The notes under the pieces: model-generated
What the model was told of the DNA's origin: nothing
Seen by the model: the letters and a program-made list of their open reading frames with translations, nothing else
The model's database searches: none
Translations under genes and position numbers: made by a program
Assembly (NCBI GenBank): GCA_022695795.1
Contig: MU404257.1
Coordinates: forward strand, 9,235 to 27,346
Reading direction: 5' to 3'
From: Biscogniauxia marginata
Lineage: Eukaryota; Ascomycota; Sordariomycetes; Xylariales; Xylariaceae
DNA: 18,112 nucleotides
Shown: positions 9,515-18,112 of the stretch, piece after piece
Position numbering within the stretch: the first letter of the stretch is position 1
How the letters are laid out: each line of letters opens with the position of its first letter

Positions 9515-10487
9515 CAATGACCCGAAGCCTACCAGACGGCCGTGCAAGAATACAGTCGAAAGGACCTCGAATTCCCGCAAGACATATTCAACGCCTTTGA
9601 AGGTATCTTCAATAGGTTTGAGAAGTCTGGGAACGCCTTGCAATTAGGTATTCGTCAAGCACAGGGAATTCCTCCCCGCCTACTTTACCAGGCAATCCTT
9701 TAGTTCCCAGTGGACCAACCCGAGAAGCGGTTGTGCGAACCTGCCCAGTTCTCGACGTGGTTGTGGTATGCGATCCTTGCCTACCTGTTGCGAGTCGACC
9801 TGAGGAGCCACAAAATCAAAAACCCATCGTGAATCAGCGCGATTTAAAAGAGAATATTAGCTAACAAGAGACACCAGAGGTTTGTGGATCGGCCCGGTCG
9901 GGTTTGTCTTCGCCGATAGTCATTGGCTATCTAGGAACATCTCCCAAGCTCCTATAAAAGGCGTGCATATGTATGTGCCCATCAAATACTGGTGTTGCGG
10001 CGGCTCAAAGCAGAAGTTCTGGACTAGAAGGGTCTGGAAGGCCGCCTGTAAAACTGGGAATTCTACGGCCGGGCAAGTTTCCGACGAGTTTGCCCGCACG
10101 AAAAAGTATTTCCGTGATTACATCGGGATCGACGTCGACCTGTTGCTCCACCAGTCACGAAGTGAGCAGGCGCCTAGGCTAGACCGCGGCGAGCTCGGCT
10201 TTCTCGGGCCATATCTGGCCGCCCGAGAATTCCGCATAGCGACAGCATCAGAAAGCGGACGAGCTAGGAGCTCAGAAGTAGCTGCTCGTCGGGGGGAGTT
10301 CCGGTTCGACGGCGAGGTCGGAGCAGTAGACGAGCTCGTCGCCGTTGTCGCAGCCAACACCATCACTAAGCCGCCCAATACGCAGTCAATCCTATTAGGC
10401 CTGGTCACACGCGGGGGCATCTCGAGGAGAGTTGAATTGGGGTATATCTACTATTCTAAGGACACACGACCTGTCAAACCGCAGTGA
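9515..10487 (+). pseudogene. HET-domain (heterokaryon incompatibility) protein, decayed C-terminal half
   Basis: Two exon-like segments, 9515-9765 and 9878-10487. Segment 1 encodes VQEYSRKDLEFPQDIFNAF followed by EGIF. This is the conserved YS-R-x-L-x-P-x-D-x-x-NAF-x-GI block downstream of the HET domain. It continues to AIL-stop-FP where the family has LLW-x-P, so the TAG at 9701 is best explained by TGG to TAG. Next comes FSTWLW where FPSWSW is usual. A 112-bp intron (GTATGC, branch GCTAAC, ACCAG) leads into WIGPVGFVFADSHWL, restoring the family's spacing of W-x-W-x-x-W-x-G. The codon split by this intron reads TGA. The last ~30 residues (ILLGLVTRGGISRRVELGY) match the usual C-terminal LL-x-x-W-x-G-x-A-x-RVGLG motif. 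The frame is lost upstream of 9515, at a TGA or an indel. HET proteins trigger death of incompatible fused hyphae; this copy cannot encode one. Family recognition is by motif only. Confidence 0.68.
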
Positions 10488-11795
10488 CGGTATAGATTCT
10501 TCAGGGTTCGCTAAATGGCGCTGAGCTAGGGGTAACCGCCTTGGTTCTCGTTGCACTCTGATATAGAGTTTTCACGCTCCCATGAGTAGTTATAATCCCT
10601 CAGCTATAGTTTATAGAATAAACACTTCATGAAAGTCGGTGGTGTTGTACATTGTTACTATTGATACGGAGTATAATCCGATGTTTATAAAAATCACTCA
10701 ATTTCTTCATTTGTAAGTGGAGATCTAAATCCAATCGTAGGAAATAAGCTCTCGATATAATACGTTCGTTGGTTAGTCCGTCCGTCAACGGAAACTTTAA
10801 CATCATTGTATACCGACGTTTTAACACGCTTAGCTTATGACAATAGAAAAATATGAAAGGTTTAGCTTACTATTATTCCCTTATCACCCACATAACTCTA
10901 GACGTAGGTACTAGCTAGCCACCATTGGGCCAATCTAAGGTAAAATGAAACATACACTAAAAGGAGAAAGGTATTACGCTTTTAACTAATGAGTATTATC
11001 CCTTAAGAATACTATGGAATTTATGGTGTATCTACTGCAAGCCAGTGAATAATAATCTAAATTACTATTTCATGGAACAGAAGCGAGAGCTTCATATTCA
11101 ACATAATCAACATAATCTACCTACATGACAAAGGCGTATGGACTGCTCTATCGTAGCCGCGGATAGCTATACACAAGACAGCTGATACGGGTCTCGACCA
11201 TCGATAGATATAGTTAGGTAGGTAGATGATTTTACTCAAGAGGAACGGATTACTGTAATACTATCACGCGAGGTCCGTGATCCTAAACTTCCACCAATAA
11301 TACCCTCAGCCTAGCCATAGACCAATGTCATTCTGGCATGTCCCCTAGAGCTCAGATCGACACTATTCCTAACGAAGATCAGATGACTCCGGGGATTGGG
11401 GCCAGACCTGAATGGTTAAGGTAAATGATCCAGCCCTGCGTTTCAAGCGAATCCGCTCTAGGGGTTGCGCGCCGAGGCGAGCCAAGCAAATGCAGCATTT
11501 CTTGGCCGAAGCTTGTTTTGATGTGGGGAGCCAACCCCTGACATTTTGAACCCCTTCAGTAAATTCGGCAGTACCCGGACCCGCGAGCCACATTGCCTAC
11601 CTTCTGAGTGAAAGGCACACATGAACCCATCGTGTAGTTCGTTCCTGGTGCCTCATTTCCGCGTAGGCTATGTCATGGGTTCCACACATGCACTTTATTT
11701 CTTGCAACCTCACACATTAGCATCCCGTTACCATTAATGTCCCCCGCTAGAGGGGGGATGAAAGGCTCATCATGATATTGTAGGAGGTTATTGAG
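10488..11795. other. Intergenic region upstream of the polygalacturonase
   Basis: Moderately AT-rich sequence with no convincing gene. A short inverted pair (ATCTACCTAC near 11115 and GTAGGTAGAT near 11218) recalls the MITE terminus GGTAGGTAGATG but lacks the rest of it. A 74-codon minus-strand open frame at 11369-11593 has no recognisable motif. This region probably carries the polygalacturonase promoter. Confidence 0.4.
11742..11747 (-). promoter_or_regulatory. Possible CreA/Cre1 carbon-repression site
   Basis: The minus strand reads GCGGGG, which fits the CreA consensus SYGGRG. It lies inside a G/C palindrome-like motif (CCCCCGCTAGAGGGGGG, 11741-11757), about 230 bases upstream of the polygalacturonase ATG. 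CreA repression of pectinase genes by glucose is well established, but a single short match is weak evidence. Confidence 0.25.
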
Positions 11796-11801
11796 TATAA
11801 A
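11796..11801 (+). promoter_or_regulatory. Possible TATA box of the polygalacturonase gene
   Basis: TATAAA lies 176 bases before the ATG. The following ~150 bases include a pyrimidine-rich stretch (11861-11885), typical of fungal leaders. A second TATATATA-like run at 11941-11949 is too close to the ATG to serve as the core promoter. Confidence 0.4.
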
Positions 11802-11976
11802 TCCTCATGTACTTCCCTTACACTCCTGACTTCTTGCCTTGGCATCTCACCCCAACTACAATCAATCATCTATTTTCTTCCACAGGCTGGGACTGCCTCA
11901 TGGTGGCTGTTCCTGAGTAGAGATACCACATTCCTTCGTTTTATATATAGTTATCCAAGACCCTGGTATTTTCACC

Positions 11977-13071
11977 ATGTATCCAAAAGTAGCACTCTTC
12001 CTCCTTAGCCTGGGCACCTTCGCCGCCGCCGCCCCAAGTAAGACAATCGACGAGCGTGCTAGTACCTGTACCTTCACTTCTGCGGCCCAAGCCACGGAAA
12101 GCAAGAAGTCGTGCTCGAATATCGTACTTAAGGGGATCACAGTCCCGGCGGGCAAGACACTGGATATGACCGGTCTTCAAGACGGGACCACGGTCACCTT
12201 CGAAGGCACGACCTCATTCGGGTATAAGGAATGGGAAGGGCCCCTAATTAGCTTTTCGGGCAACAAGATTACGGTTACGGGAGCCGCAGGTTCCCTAATC
12301 GACGGCGGCGGGGCGCAGTGGTGGGATGGCAAGGGCAGCAACGGAGGCAAGACGAAACCTAAATTGTTCTACGCGCACAGCCTAGACTCGTCGTCGATCA
12401 CAGGCCTCAACATCAAGAACACGCCCGTGCACGGCTTTTCGATCCAGTCAGACGGCCTGACGTTGAAGGACATCATCATCGACAACTCGGCGGGCGACAC
12501 GGCGGGTGGGCACAACACGGACGCCTTCGATGTCGGCAACTCAAACGACGTCTACATCATCGGCGCCAACGTCAAGAACCAGGACGACTGCCTGGCGGTG
12601 AACTCGGGCTCGAACATCCAGTTCACGGGGGGTAGCTGCTCGGGCGGACACGGGGTGAGCATCGGATCGGTCGGCGGGCGCAGCAACAACGACGTCAGCA
12701 ACGTGTACATCGCGAACACCAAGATCAGCGACTCGGACAACGGCGTGCGCGTCAAGACGGTGTATGGCGCGACGGGCTCGGTCCACAACGTCACGTACAC
12801 GGGCATCGCGCTTAGCAACATCGCCAAGTACGGCGTCGTCATCGAGCAGGACTACGAGAACGGCAGCCCGACGGGCACCCCGACCGCGGGCGTGCCCATC
12901 ACCGACCTCACCATCAGCGGCGTCACGGGGTCCGTCGCCGACGCGGCCACGCGCGTCTACATCCTCTGCGGCTCAGGCTCGTGCTCCGACTGGACCTGGA
13001 AGGGCGTCAGCTTCACGGGCGGCAAGGCGAGCACGAAATGCCAGAACATCCCTAGCGGTGCATCTTGCTAG
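11977..13071 (+). CDS. Secreted endopolygalacturonase, glycoside hydrolase family 28
   Basis: A 364-residue intact protein, the usual size for a fungal endopolygalacturonase (EC 3.2.1.15). The enzyme is secreted and cuts alpha-1,4 bonds in homogalacturonan, softening plant cell walls. Residues 1-19 are a signal peptide (hydrophobic [15 protein letters not shown]), followed by a short propeptide ending near IDER before ASTC. The GH28 active-site motifs are all present: NTD at 180-182, QDD at 202-204, GHG at 224-226 and RVKT at 258-261 (more often RIKT), with conserved Tyr 285 after. The catalytic acids are D182, D203 and D204. Eight cysteines (31, 46, 205, 221, 331, 336, 355, 364) pair as in the four disulphides of known fungal enzymes. 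N271 is in a glycosylation sequon (NVT). The start is clear: CACCATG leads directly into the signal peptide. There are no introns, unlike many relatives, and third positions are very GC-rich, unlike the neighbouring sequence. Paralogue identity cannot be settled here. Confidence 0.97.
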   Translation: MYPKVALFLLSLGTFAAAAPSKTIDERASTCTFTSAAQATESKKSCSNIVLKGITVPAGKTLDMTGLQDGTTVTFEGTTSFGYKEWEGPLISFSGNKITVTGAAGSLIDGGGAQWWDGKGSNGGKTKPKLFYAHSLDSSSITGLNIKNTPVHGFSIQSDGLTLKDIIIDNSAGDTAGGHNTDAFDVGNSNDVYIIGANVKNQDDCLAVNSGSNIQFTGGSCSGGHGVSIGSVGGRSNNDVSNVYIANTKISDSDNGVRVKTVYGATGSVHNVTYTGIALSNIAKYGVVIEQDYENGSPTGTPTAGVPITDLTISGVTGSVADAATRVYILCGSGSCSDWTWKGVSFTGGKASTKCQNIPSGASC

Positions 13072-13556
13072 GTTAGTTAGATCGCGAGAGCAATGTGCTC
13101 TACGGCTGGAGCCGGGCTGATACCCGTAGCTTCATGTATCATATAACCCTTGAGATGGTTAGGTCACTGTATATATATAACATAAACTTTTCGAAGCGGG
13201 TTGGGATATCGAGTCTTTGGTTTTGGGAGAGCATCTTTCCCGCTTGTACAGATTAAATATATTAGCACCACTGAGATTTATCCACATATCCGATCTTATC
13301 TCAGCTTTGAGGCATACTTTAATAGTTGCATGAGATTTATAATGTAATCAATTATGCGTAAAGTGAGGAGCCAAAAATACCTACCTAGATACGAGAGCGG
13401 GCCGCCAAGACAGAGATAGGCATGTGGGAGTTGTGGGAAGGCACGAGCCACTTCAGAAAATTTAGCCCTAGTTCAGATTTCGTCATCACTCAATTTGCTA
13501 ATCAACCATCCCTTTTACAACCTCTTTTCTTTTCTTTGGTTTTGCAGCCAGACAGA
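13072..13556. other. 3' flank of the polygalacturonase gene
   Basis: No gene seen. A perfect 6-bp stem hairpin (AGAGCA-ATG-TGCTCT) lies at 13087-13101, just after the stop codon, probably in the 3' UTR. Composition is normal until the second AT-rich block begins at 13557. Confidence 0.4.
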
Positions 13557-13754
13557 GTGGTTAATGTATCAAGGGTTTAAATGCAAATATTCCTAAGCTA
13601 TATATATTTCTTTATACACTAACAATTTTAACGTAATAAACGGCTAAGTACTTTAACTTTAAATAAGTATTTTAGTTTAAAGCGTTTAATTACGACGTTC
13701 GTTATTAAAAAATAAAAAATAATAAAAATAAAATATTAAAGTGTTTTTATAAAG

Positions 13755-13983
13755 GTGGTTTATATATTAAAGGTTTAAATTCAAATTTTTAATAGTTAAT
13801 TTAACATTCGCTTTTTATTAAAATTATAACTATGTTCGTTTCTTTTTAGGTTTTTTTATTTATTACATTAATATAATAAATAAAGTAAATTAAAAAAACG
13901 AACGTGAATTATAATTTTAATAAAAAGCGAATTTTAAACTAGCTATTAAAAATTTACATTTAAACTCTTAATATATAAACTAC
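13755..13983. repeat. Near-perfect palindrome, 229 bp
   Basis: 13755-13868 (GTGGTTTATATATTAAAGGT ...) is the reverse complement of 13869-13983, with mostly transition differences. Both arms carry ATTCGCTTTTTATTAAAATT and a GTTCGTTT core. The spacer is essentially nil, so this is either a small MITE or two element ends joined head to head. Confidence 0.85.
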
Positions 13984-15573
13984 TTTATACGGTTAAACCT
14001 TTTTAAGTAGCTCGATATAAGCGTTTATTACACGATTATAAAACTTATAAAAAACTTATAATAAATCCATTTTTATTTCTTAAAATTTTATCGTGACTTT
14101 TTAAAAATTTAAACTTTTATAATAAACTTAAATTAAATTCGTATAAAATTATATAAAATAAAAACCTATTAATATTTATATTTTATTTATCTCGACTTTT
14201 ATATTTTAATTCTTATTACTTAAAAAAGTATTTTAAACTTAATAATATTATATATAAACTCGGTTTTTTAATAAAATTCGAAACGAGACGAGATAAAACG
14301 AGATTACATAAATTTTTTAAGATCGACCGAGAATTTTTCGAAACCTTAAAACATTTCTAAAATCTATAAAATAATATGTAAATTTTATAAATTAAAAGAA
14401 TTTATAAGAATTTCTTAATTATAAATCTTCGTATTTAGTTAATATATATAAAAATGCTAAGGTATACCGTAATAAATTAAACGAATATACTAAACGAGTG
14501 TGTTAAACGAGTGTATATTTCGTAATAAAAAAATTAAAAGTTTAAAAACGAAAGTTATAACTCTTATTATATAATATAATAAATAAAGCAAAAAAAAAAC
14601 GAACGTAAGTTATAATTTTAATAAAAAGCGAATCTTAAACTAATTACTAAAAATTTACATTTAAACCTTTAATATATAAACCACTTTATAATATTAGTTT
14701 TATTAAATAAATCTTATATAGTTATTATATAAACCCCGTAATATACTTAATATAAGGTTTATTTTCGGGATTTTAAATTATATTCCATATCTCTTTTAAA
14801 GTATAATGTAATAAATAAGTAAACCAAAAAAAACAAATATAAGTTATAATTTTAATGGTTTAAAGAATCTAGTGTAACTACTAAAAATTTACATTTAATC
14901 TTTAAATATATTAATTACCTTTATATACGGTTAAACCTTTTTAAGTAGCTTAATCTAAGCGTTTATTACACAATTATAAAGCTTATAAAAATCTTATAAT
15001 AAATCCGTTTTTATTTTTTAAAAACTTATTATAACTTTTTAAATTTTTAAACTTTTATAATAAACTTAAATTAAATTTATACGAAATTATATAAAACGAA
15101 AATTTATCGATATTTTTATTTTTATTTTTATTATTTAAAAAAGCATTTTAAATTTAATAATATTACATGTAAATTTAGTTTTTTAATAAAATTTAAAACG
15201 AAACGAGACGAAACGAGACGATAAAATCTTTAAAACCGACCAAGAATTTTTTTTTAACTTTAAAATACTTTTAAAATTCGTAAAATAATATATAAATTTT
15301 ATAAATTAAAGGAATTTATAAGAATTTCTTATAAATCGTGAAATCTTCGTATTTAATCGACATATATAAAAATGTCGAGAATATATATTAAACGAGTATA
15401 TTACCATGATAAAGAAACTAAAGGTTTAAAAACGAAGGTTATAACTCTTACTATGTGATGTAATAAATAAAGGAAACCAAAAAAGAAACGAACGTGGGTT
15501 ATAATTCTAATGGTTTAGAGAATCTGGTGTAGCTACTAAAAAATTGCATTTAAACCCTGGGTGCATTAACCAC
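13860..15573 (+). repeat. Direct repeat, unit ~800 bp: about 13860-14684 and 14800-15573
   Basis: The two halves align in order. Each begins with an ATTACATTAATA/TATAATGTAATA-like start and the terminus motif. Each then has GGTTAAACCTTTTTAAGTAG (13991 and 14929), TAAGCGTTTATTACAC, AACTTTTATAATAAACTTAA, AAACGAGACGA, TAAACGAGTRTAT, and a closing terminus near 14684 and 15573. The second copy is less AT-rich towards its right end. It may be a tandem duplication or two insertions of one element. Confidence 0.8.
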
Positions 15574-15664
15574 CCCCACAGATAATTTCTAAAAGTTAAT
15601 AGTTTTTATTAAGCCCTCAAAAAACAACTATATTGTCATTCTCTTCTTCTAAACAGAGACGTAA

Positions 15665-16654
15665 ATGAGAATCATTTACTAGTAGAACCGTGATATATTC
15701 CTCGACTCTTCGTGACCTAGCCGTCGGTTAGGACAAAATCAACACTTCTTTGAGGGTCGTCTTATAAATCTTCCTAGCCGCGCCGTCTCCACTTATAAGA
15801 ACGACGAATATAAGGAGATCGTGAACGAGGCTCTAGAGGTTATACTTAATTAAGGAAAGACGATCTTTTATTAAGTAGCGCCACCTAAGGAACCCATTTC
15901 TGAATCTCCTCTTAATCCGGATTTACACTCTTTCCTTTGCCCTGGAACGATTACCTTCCGTCTGAAAACTGTCGGTGGCAACGCTACCATTATACCTATC
16001 GACCCTAACGAATTTTATACATATCTTAAGGAGGTTCCCGACTACGAAATCGAGAGCGATTTCGACATCGATAACGATTTTCCTCGATACTCCTCCAAAA
16101 AAATTATCATCTTGGAGACCTTCGTACATAACGCAAGATATGTAGTTAGCCGAGTTCAGGTTAACGGCAAGGAAATACTTTGTAAGGCTTGGGGAAGGGG
16201 TTGGCTTGATTCAAACTTGAATAAGGAACTGGAAAATATGTAGAAGATACGCAGGGTTAGCCTACTCCATTATACGTTGATGCGTGTTCCGCAGCTTCTA
16301 GGCTATGTCGAGCATCGCGAAGCACGTCACATTATCGGATTGCTCCGTGTGTGGGTGCCGGGAGACCTTCTCAGAAATATTGCCATCGCCGTGACGGCAG
16401 CAGAAAGAAAGCAGAAATGGGCATCTCAGATCCGCGAGGCAGTCGACCAGCTGCACCAGGTCGGCGTGGTCTGGGGCGATGGGAAGGCGAGCAACGTTAT
16501 CATCGACGAAAAGGATGATGCATGGCTGATTGATTTCGGAGGCAGCTATACAGAAGGATGGGTAGACAAGGAATGAGCTGACACGGTAGAGGGGGATGAG
16601 CAGGCGGTCAAGAAGCTTATAAAATTCATGAATATTGAAGAAGCCGATTTTTGA
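15665..16654 (+). pseudogene. Kinase-like protein gene killed by nonsense mutations (RIP-type)
   Basis: One frame reads from ATG 15665 to TGA 16652 (330 codons) with no frameshift but seven internal stops: TAG 15680 and 15683, TGA 15713, TAA 15851 and 15872, TAG 16241, TGA 16574. All can come from C-to-T changes (CAG, CAA, CGA), and five are in the CpA context preferred by RIP. The text between them is coherent: an acidic N-terminal half (KEVPDYEIESDFDIDNDFP), RVQVNGKEILCKAWGRG, RVPQLLGYVEH and HIIGLLRVWVPG. Then follow QIREAVDQLHQVGVVWGDGK (codons ~256-274), SNVIIDEKDDAWLIDFGGSY and TEGWVD. This matches a fungal protein-kinase-like family with WGD in place of HRD (Asp at codon 272), a following Lys and Asn, and DFGG (Asp at codon 290). 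The last ~80 codons keep normal GC. It abuts the AT-rich element ending at 15573, which suggests RIP spread or an old duplication. Ancestral substrate unknown. Confidence 0.85.
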
Positions 16655-16801
16655 AAGGCATCATCTTCCCTAGCATCGTACGAGATCGGTTCATGAGTAT
16701 CTCTGCCCAGGACATATTCTCTCCGCAAGAATGCCAGGTACTTTTGTGGTGTATGGGGGGTCAACAGAGGAGATAGTCCGAGTATCACGCGGCGAGAACG
16801 G

Positions 16802-17140
16802 TCAAGAGTCGCACAAGGAGCACTCGCAGTCCCACATTTCCGTACAGACGCTTGTTTTCTCTTTGTCCCGTCTAGGCCGTGTCGGGACGGGGACTCTCCT
16901 GATTATCCCACGAGCGAGTTTATCCTGGAAATCCTCCCATTCGACTTCCTGGGACTTATATCTAGACCAAAACCTTGGTTCGATATTATGCTCGAGCCAT
17001 GTCGCATGCTCGACACTTCCCCTTAGGAAGTTGAAATCGTCATCCGATAGTCCTATAGTGGAGCGAAGTTTTGACCGGATACTTTCGCGTCTCTCGGCTG
17101 CACTAATCTCACGAGAATCTGTTCTTCGCTTAGGAGGCAT
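16802..17140 (-). CDS. Small hypothetical protein with Cys-rich C-terminus
   Basis: A 112-residue minus-strand frame starting MPPKRRTDSREISAAERRES. It has a basic N-terminus, the protein-like core GLSDDDFNFLRGSVEHATWL and NIEPRFWSRYKSQEVEWEDF, then a basic segment and a tail with C99, C105, C107 and C110 (C-x5-C-x-C-x2-C). There is no signal peptide or membrane segment. I do not recognise a characterised domain, though the core resembles short conserved hypothetical proteins of filamentous fungi. It runs towards the kinase pseudogene, with 147 bases between the two stops. It could be a truncated relic: its TGA may be secondary, since the minus strand beyond (16655-16790) also reads protein-like in another frame. 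Confidence 0.5.
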   Translation of the reverse strand: MPPKRRTDSREISAAERRESIRSKLRSTIGLSDDDFNFLRGSVEHATWLEHNIEPRFWSRYKSQEVEWEDFQDKLARGIIRRVPVPTRPRRDKEKTSVCTEMWDCECSLCDS

Positions 17141-17430
17141 AAATGGAACTTTCTTTAGTCTCCGTTGTATCCTGGAGGGTAGGGTTTCGTTGACAGGTAC
17201 ACTGGATAGCTAAACGTCAATTAGACGACGGATGTTATGATACGAGAGCTTCTTACAGCAATTTCCCGGTCCACCGATACCATAAGATAGGTATAATATC
17301 ATCGTCATCGTCAGGGTTTTCGCCGTGATCGAACAGAAAATAGCATAAACGGTTGTCGTAACCGAACTCAACACCTTCCCTCCTAATTATCACTTCTTAG
17401 CGCCCACTATTAATGCGGCGGTAGTCGGTT
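17141..17430. other. Upstream flank of the small minus-strand gene
   Basis: Normal-composition sequence that would hold the promoter of the minus-strand gene ending at 17140. I see no gene or clear promoter element. Composition falls abruptly to AT-rich after about 17430. Confidence 0.35.
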
Positions 17431-18021
17431 AATAAATAGCGCATATAACTCCCATATAAATCTAACTTATTATTTATTATAACCTTAATATCTATTAAAA
17501 ACCTTATAAATTACCATTTTTATATTAAGAGAATTTAATATTTATAATATACGTGGTAATTATATTAAAAAGTATTATAAATGATATAAACTAAGTTTAA
17601 AACTTAAAAACCTTGATAATTCGAGATTAATTAACGATTAAAAGACGATCGCGATTACTTATTTAAATCACCGATAATTCGAAGTTATTATTAAGTCGAA
17701 AAAGGTTTATAATATAAAATACATAAAAACGATAAACTAATTAAAAATATAAACAAAAAAAGAAAAAAACGAATAATAAAATAAAATTTATCAAAATATA
17801 TAAAAAAGTTTTTTTTAATAAAATAAAAGGTTTTATAAAATTTTATCTAAAATTAATAAAACTAAAACGGAATAATTATTAATTAAAGAATATTAAGTTT
17901 TTAAAATATAAAATAATATTATAATATATTTATATATTAAAACTTATTACGTTTTATACCTTTAAAAAGGTTGTTAAATTTAAAACGGCTTAATTTCCAC
18001 CTTATTTAACTTTAAATATTA
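17431..18021. repeat. Third AT-rich RIP-like block
   Basis: Very AT-rich sequence with retained CpG (GACGATCGCGAT, AAACGATAAAC, AACGGAATAA) and few CpA, like the blocks at 1-3215 and 13557-15573. I found no inverted repeat, tandem repeat or gene inside it by eye. Confidence 0.7.

Positions 18022-18112
<91 letters not shown>
18022..18112. repeat. (AAT)n microsatellite, at least 30 copies
   Basis: An uninterrupted AAT trinucleotide array of 91 bases that reaches the last base of the window, so its full length is unknown. It has no interruptions even though it adjoins heavily mutated DNA. Confidence 0.97.

Larger units (their letters stand above)
13557..15573. mobile_element. RIP-mutated 2.0-kb element with 30-bp terminal inverted repeats
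   Basis: The left end at 13557-13586 (GTGGTTAATGTATCAAGGGT, then TTAAATGCAA) matches the reverse complement of 15544-15573 (GTGGTTAATGCACCCAGGGT, then TTAAATGCAA) at 27 of 30 positions, and two of the three differences are C/T. Composition changes from normal to extremely AT-rich just inside these ends. The interior has no open frame but holds four further copies of the terminus, near 13755, 13983, 14684 and 14918, so several related elements are nested or duplicated. ACAGA lies next to the left end and four bases beyond the right end, a possible but imperfect target duplication. No transposase is readable, so the superfamily is undetermined. Confidence 0.75.

Noticed and set aside
9378..9647. 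89-codon + strand open frame with a C-x2-C motif
   Set aside because: It overlaps the HET reading (VQEYSRKDLEFP...) in a different phase, and the HET reading has recognisable motifs. It may only be part of the decayed 5' region.
9930..10400. Protein-like minus-strand reading (e.g. VDPDVITEILFRAGKLVG) interrupted by stops
   Set aside because: It is the codon-aligned antisense of the + strand frame, which is open and matches HET-family motifs at both ends; the resemblance is a mirror effect.
11369..11593. 74-codon minus-strand open frame
   Set aside because: No motif, no signal peptide, and it lies in the likely polygalacturonase promoter; treated as chance.
12541..13120. Several open frames on both strands over the polygalacturonase gene
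   Set aside because: Shadows produced by the GC-rich third positions of the GH28 gene; their Arg/Ala/Ser-rich composition is typical of out-of-frame reading.
16731..17213. 160-codon + strand open frame
   Set aside because: Antisense to the minus-strand frame at 16802-17140; Ser/Leu-rich with no motif, so the minus-strand reading is preferred.
1..18112. tRNA, rRNA or other structured RNA genes
   Set aside because: No stretch showed a cloverleaf or rRNA-like conserved sequence on reading either strand.

Overview
This window looks like nuclear DNA of a filamentous ascomycete (Pezizomycotina). The evidence is short GT..AG introns with CTAAC/CTGAC-like branch points, a secreted fungal GH28 endopolygalacturonase, a HET-domain gene remnant, an FHA-kinase fusion of a fungal type, and very AT-rich blocks that look mutated by RIP (repeat-induced point mutation: CpA/TpG scarce, CpG still present, TpA dominant). 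I cannot name the species; a Sordariomycete-like fungus with a compartmented genome is my best guess.

Layout. (1) 1-3215: AT-rich block with no coding capacity, opening with a 17-bp tandem repeat. It holds at least two full copies of a ~430-bp palindromic element, one nested inside a longer inverted-repeat element, and a ~170-bp inverted repeat joining the two ends of the block. (2) 3216-8450: normal-GC island with two genes on the + strand. One is an FHA plus kinase-fold protein (three exons in my model) whose DFG motif is replaced by Asn-Leu-Ser. The other belongs to a fungal family of unknown function (two exons, one apparent frameshift). A clean 448-bp MITE with a 10-bp target-site duplication sits between them. 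(3) 8451-11976: gene-poor stretch with the decayed C-terminal half of a HET-domain gene at 9515-10487. (4) 11977-13071: intact, intronless, GC-rich endopolygalacturonase with a signal peptide, the one clearly functional secreted enzyme here. (5) 13557-15573: second AT-rich block, bounded by 30-bp terminal inverted repeats and made of nested and duplicated copies of the same termini. (6) 15665-16654: a kinase-like gene readable over its whole length in one frame, broken only by seven internal stop codons, five of them expected products of CpA-to-TpA mutation. (7) 16802-17140: a small minus-strand hypothetical gene. (8) 17431-18112: third AT-rich block, ending in (AAT)n that runs off the window.

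The genes do not form a pathway. The window reads as an accessory, repeat-flanked compartment: a host-cell-wall enzyme, remnants of self/non-self recognition, and lineage-expanded kinase-like genes at the edges of RIP-mutated transposon blocks. The two features most worth follow-up are the kinase pseudogene, which may be a direct record of RIP leaking from or acting on a duplicated gene, and the FHA-pseudokinase. All calls come from reading the sequence; no database search was run.
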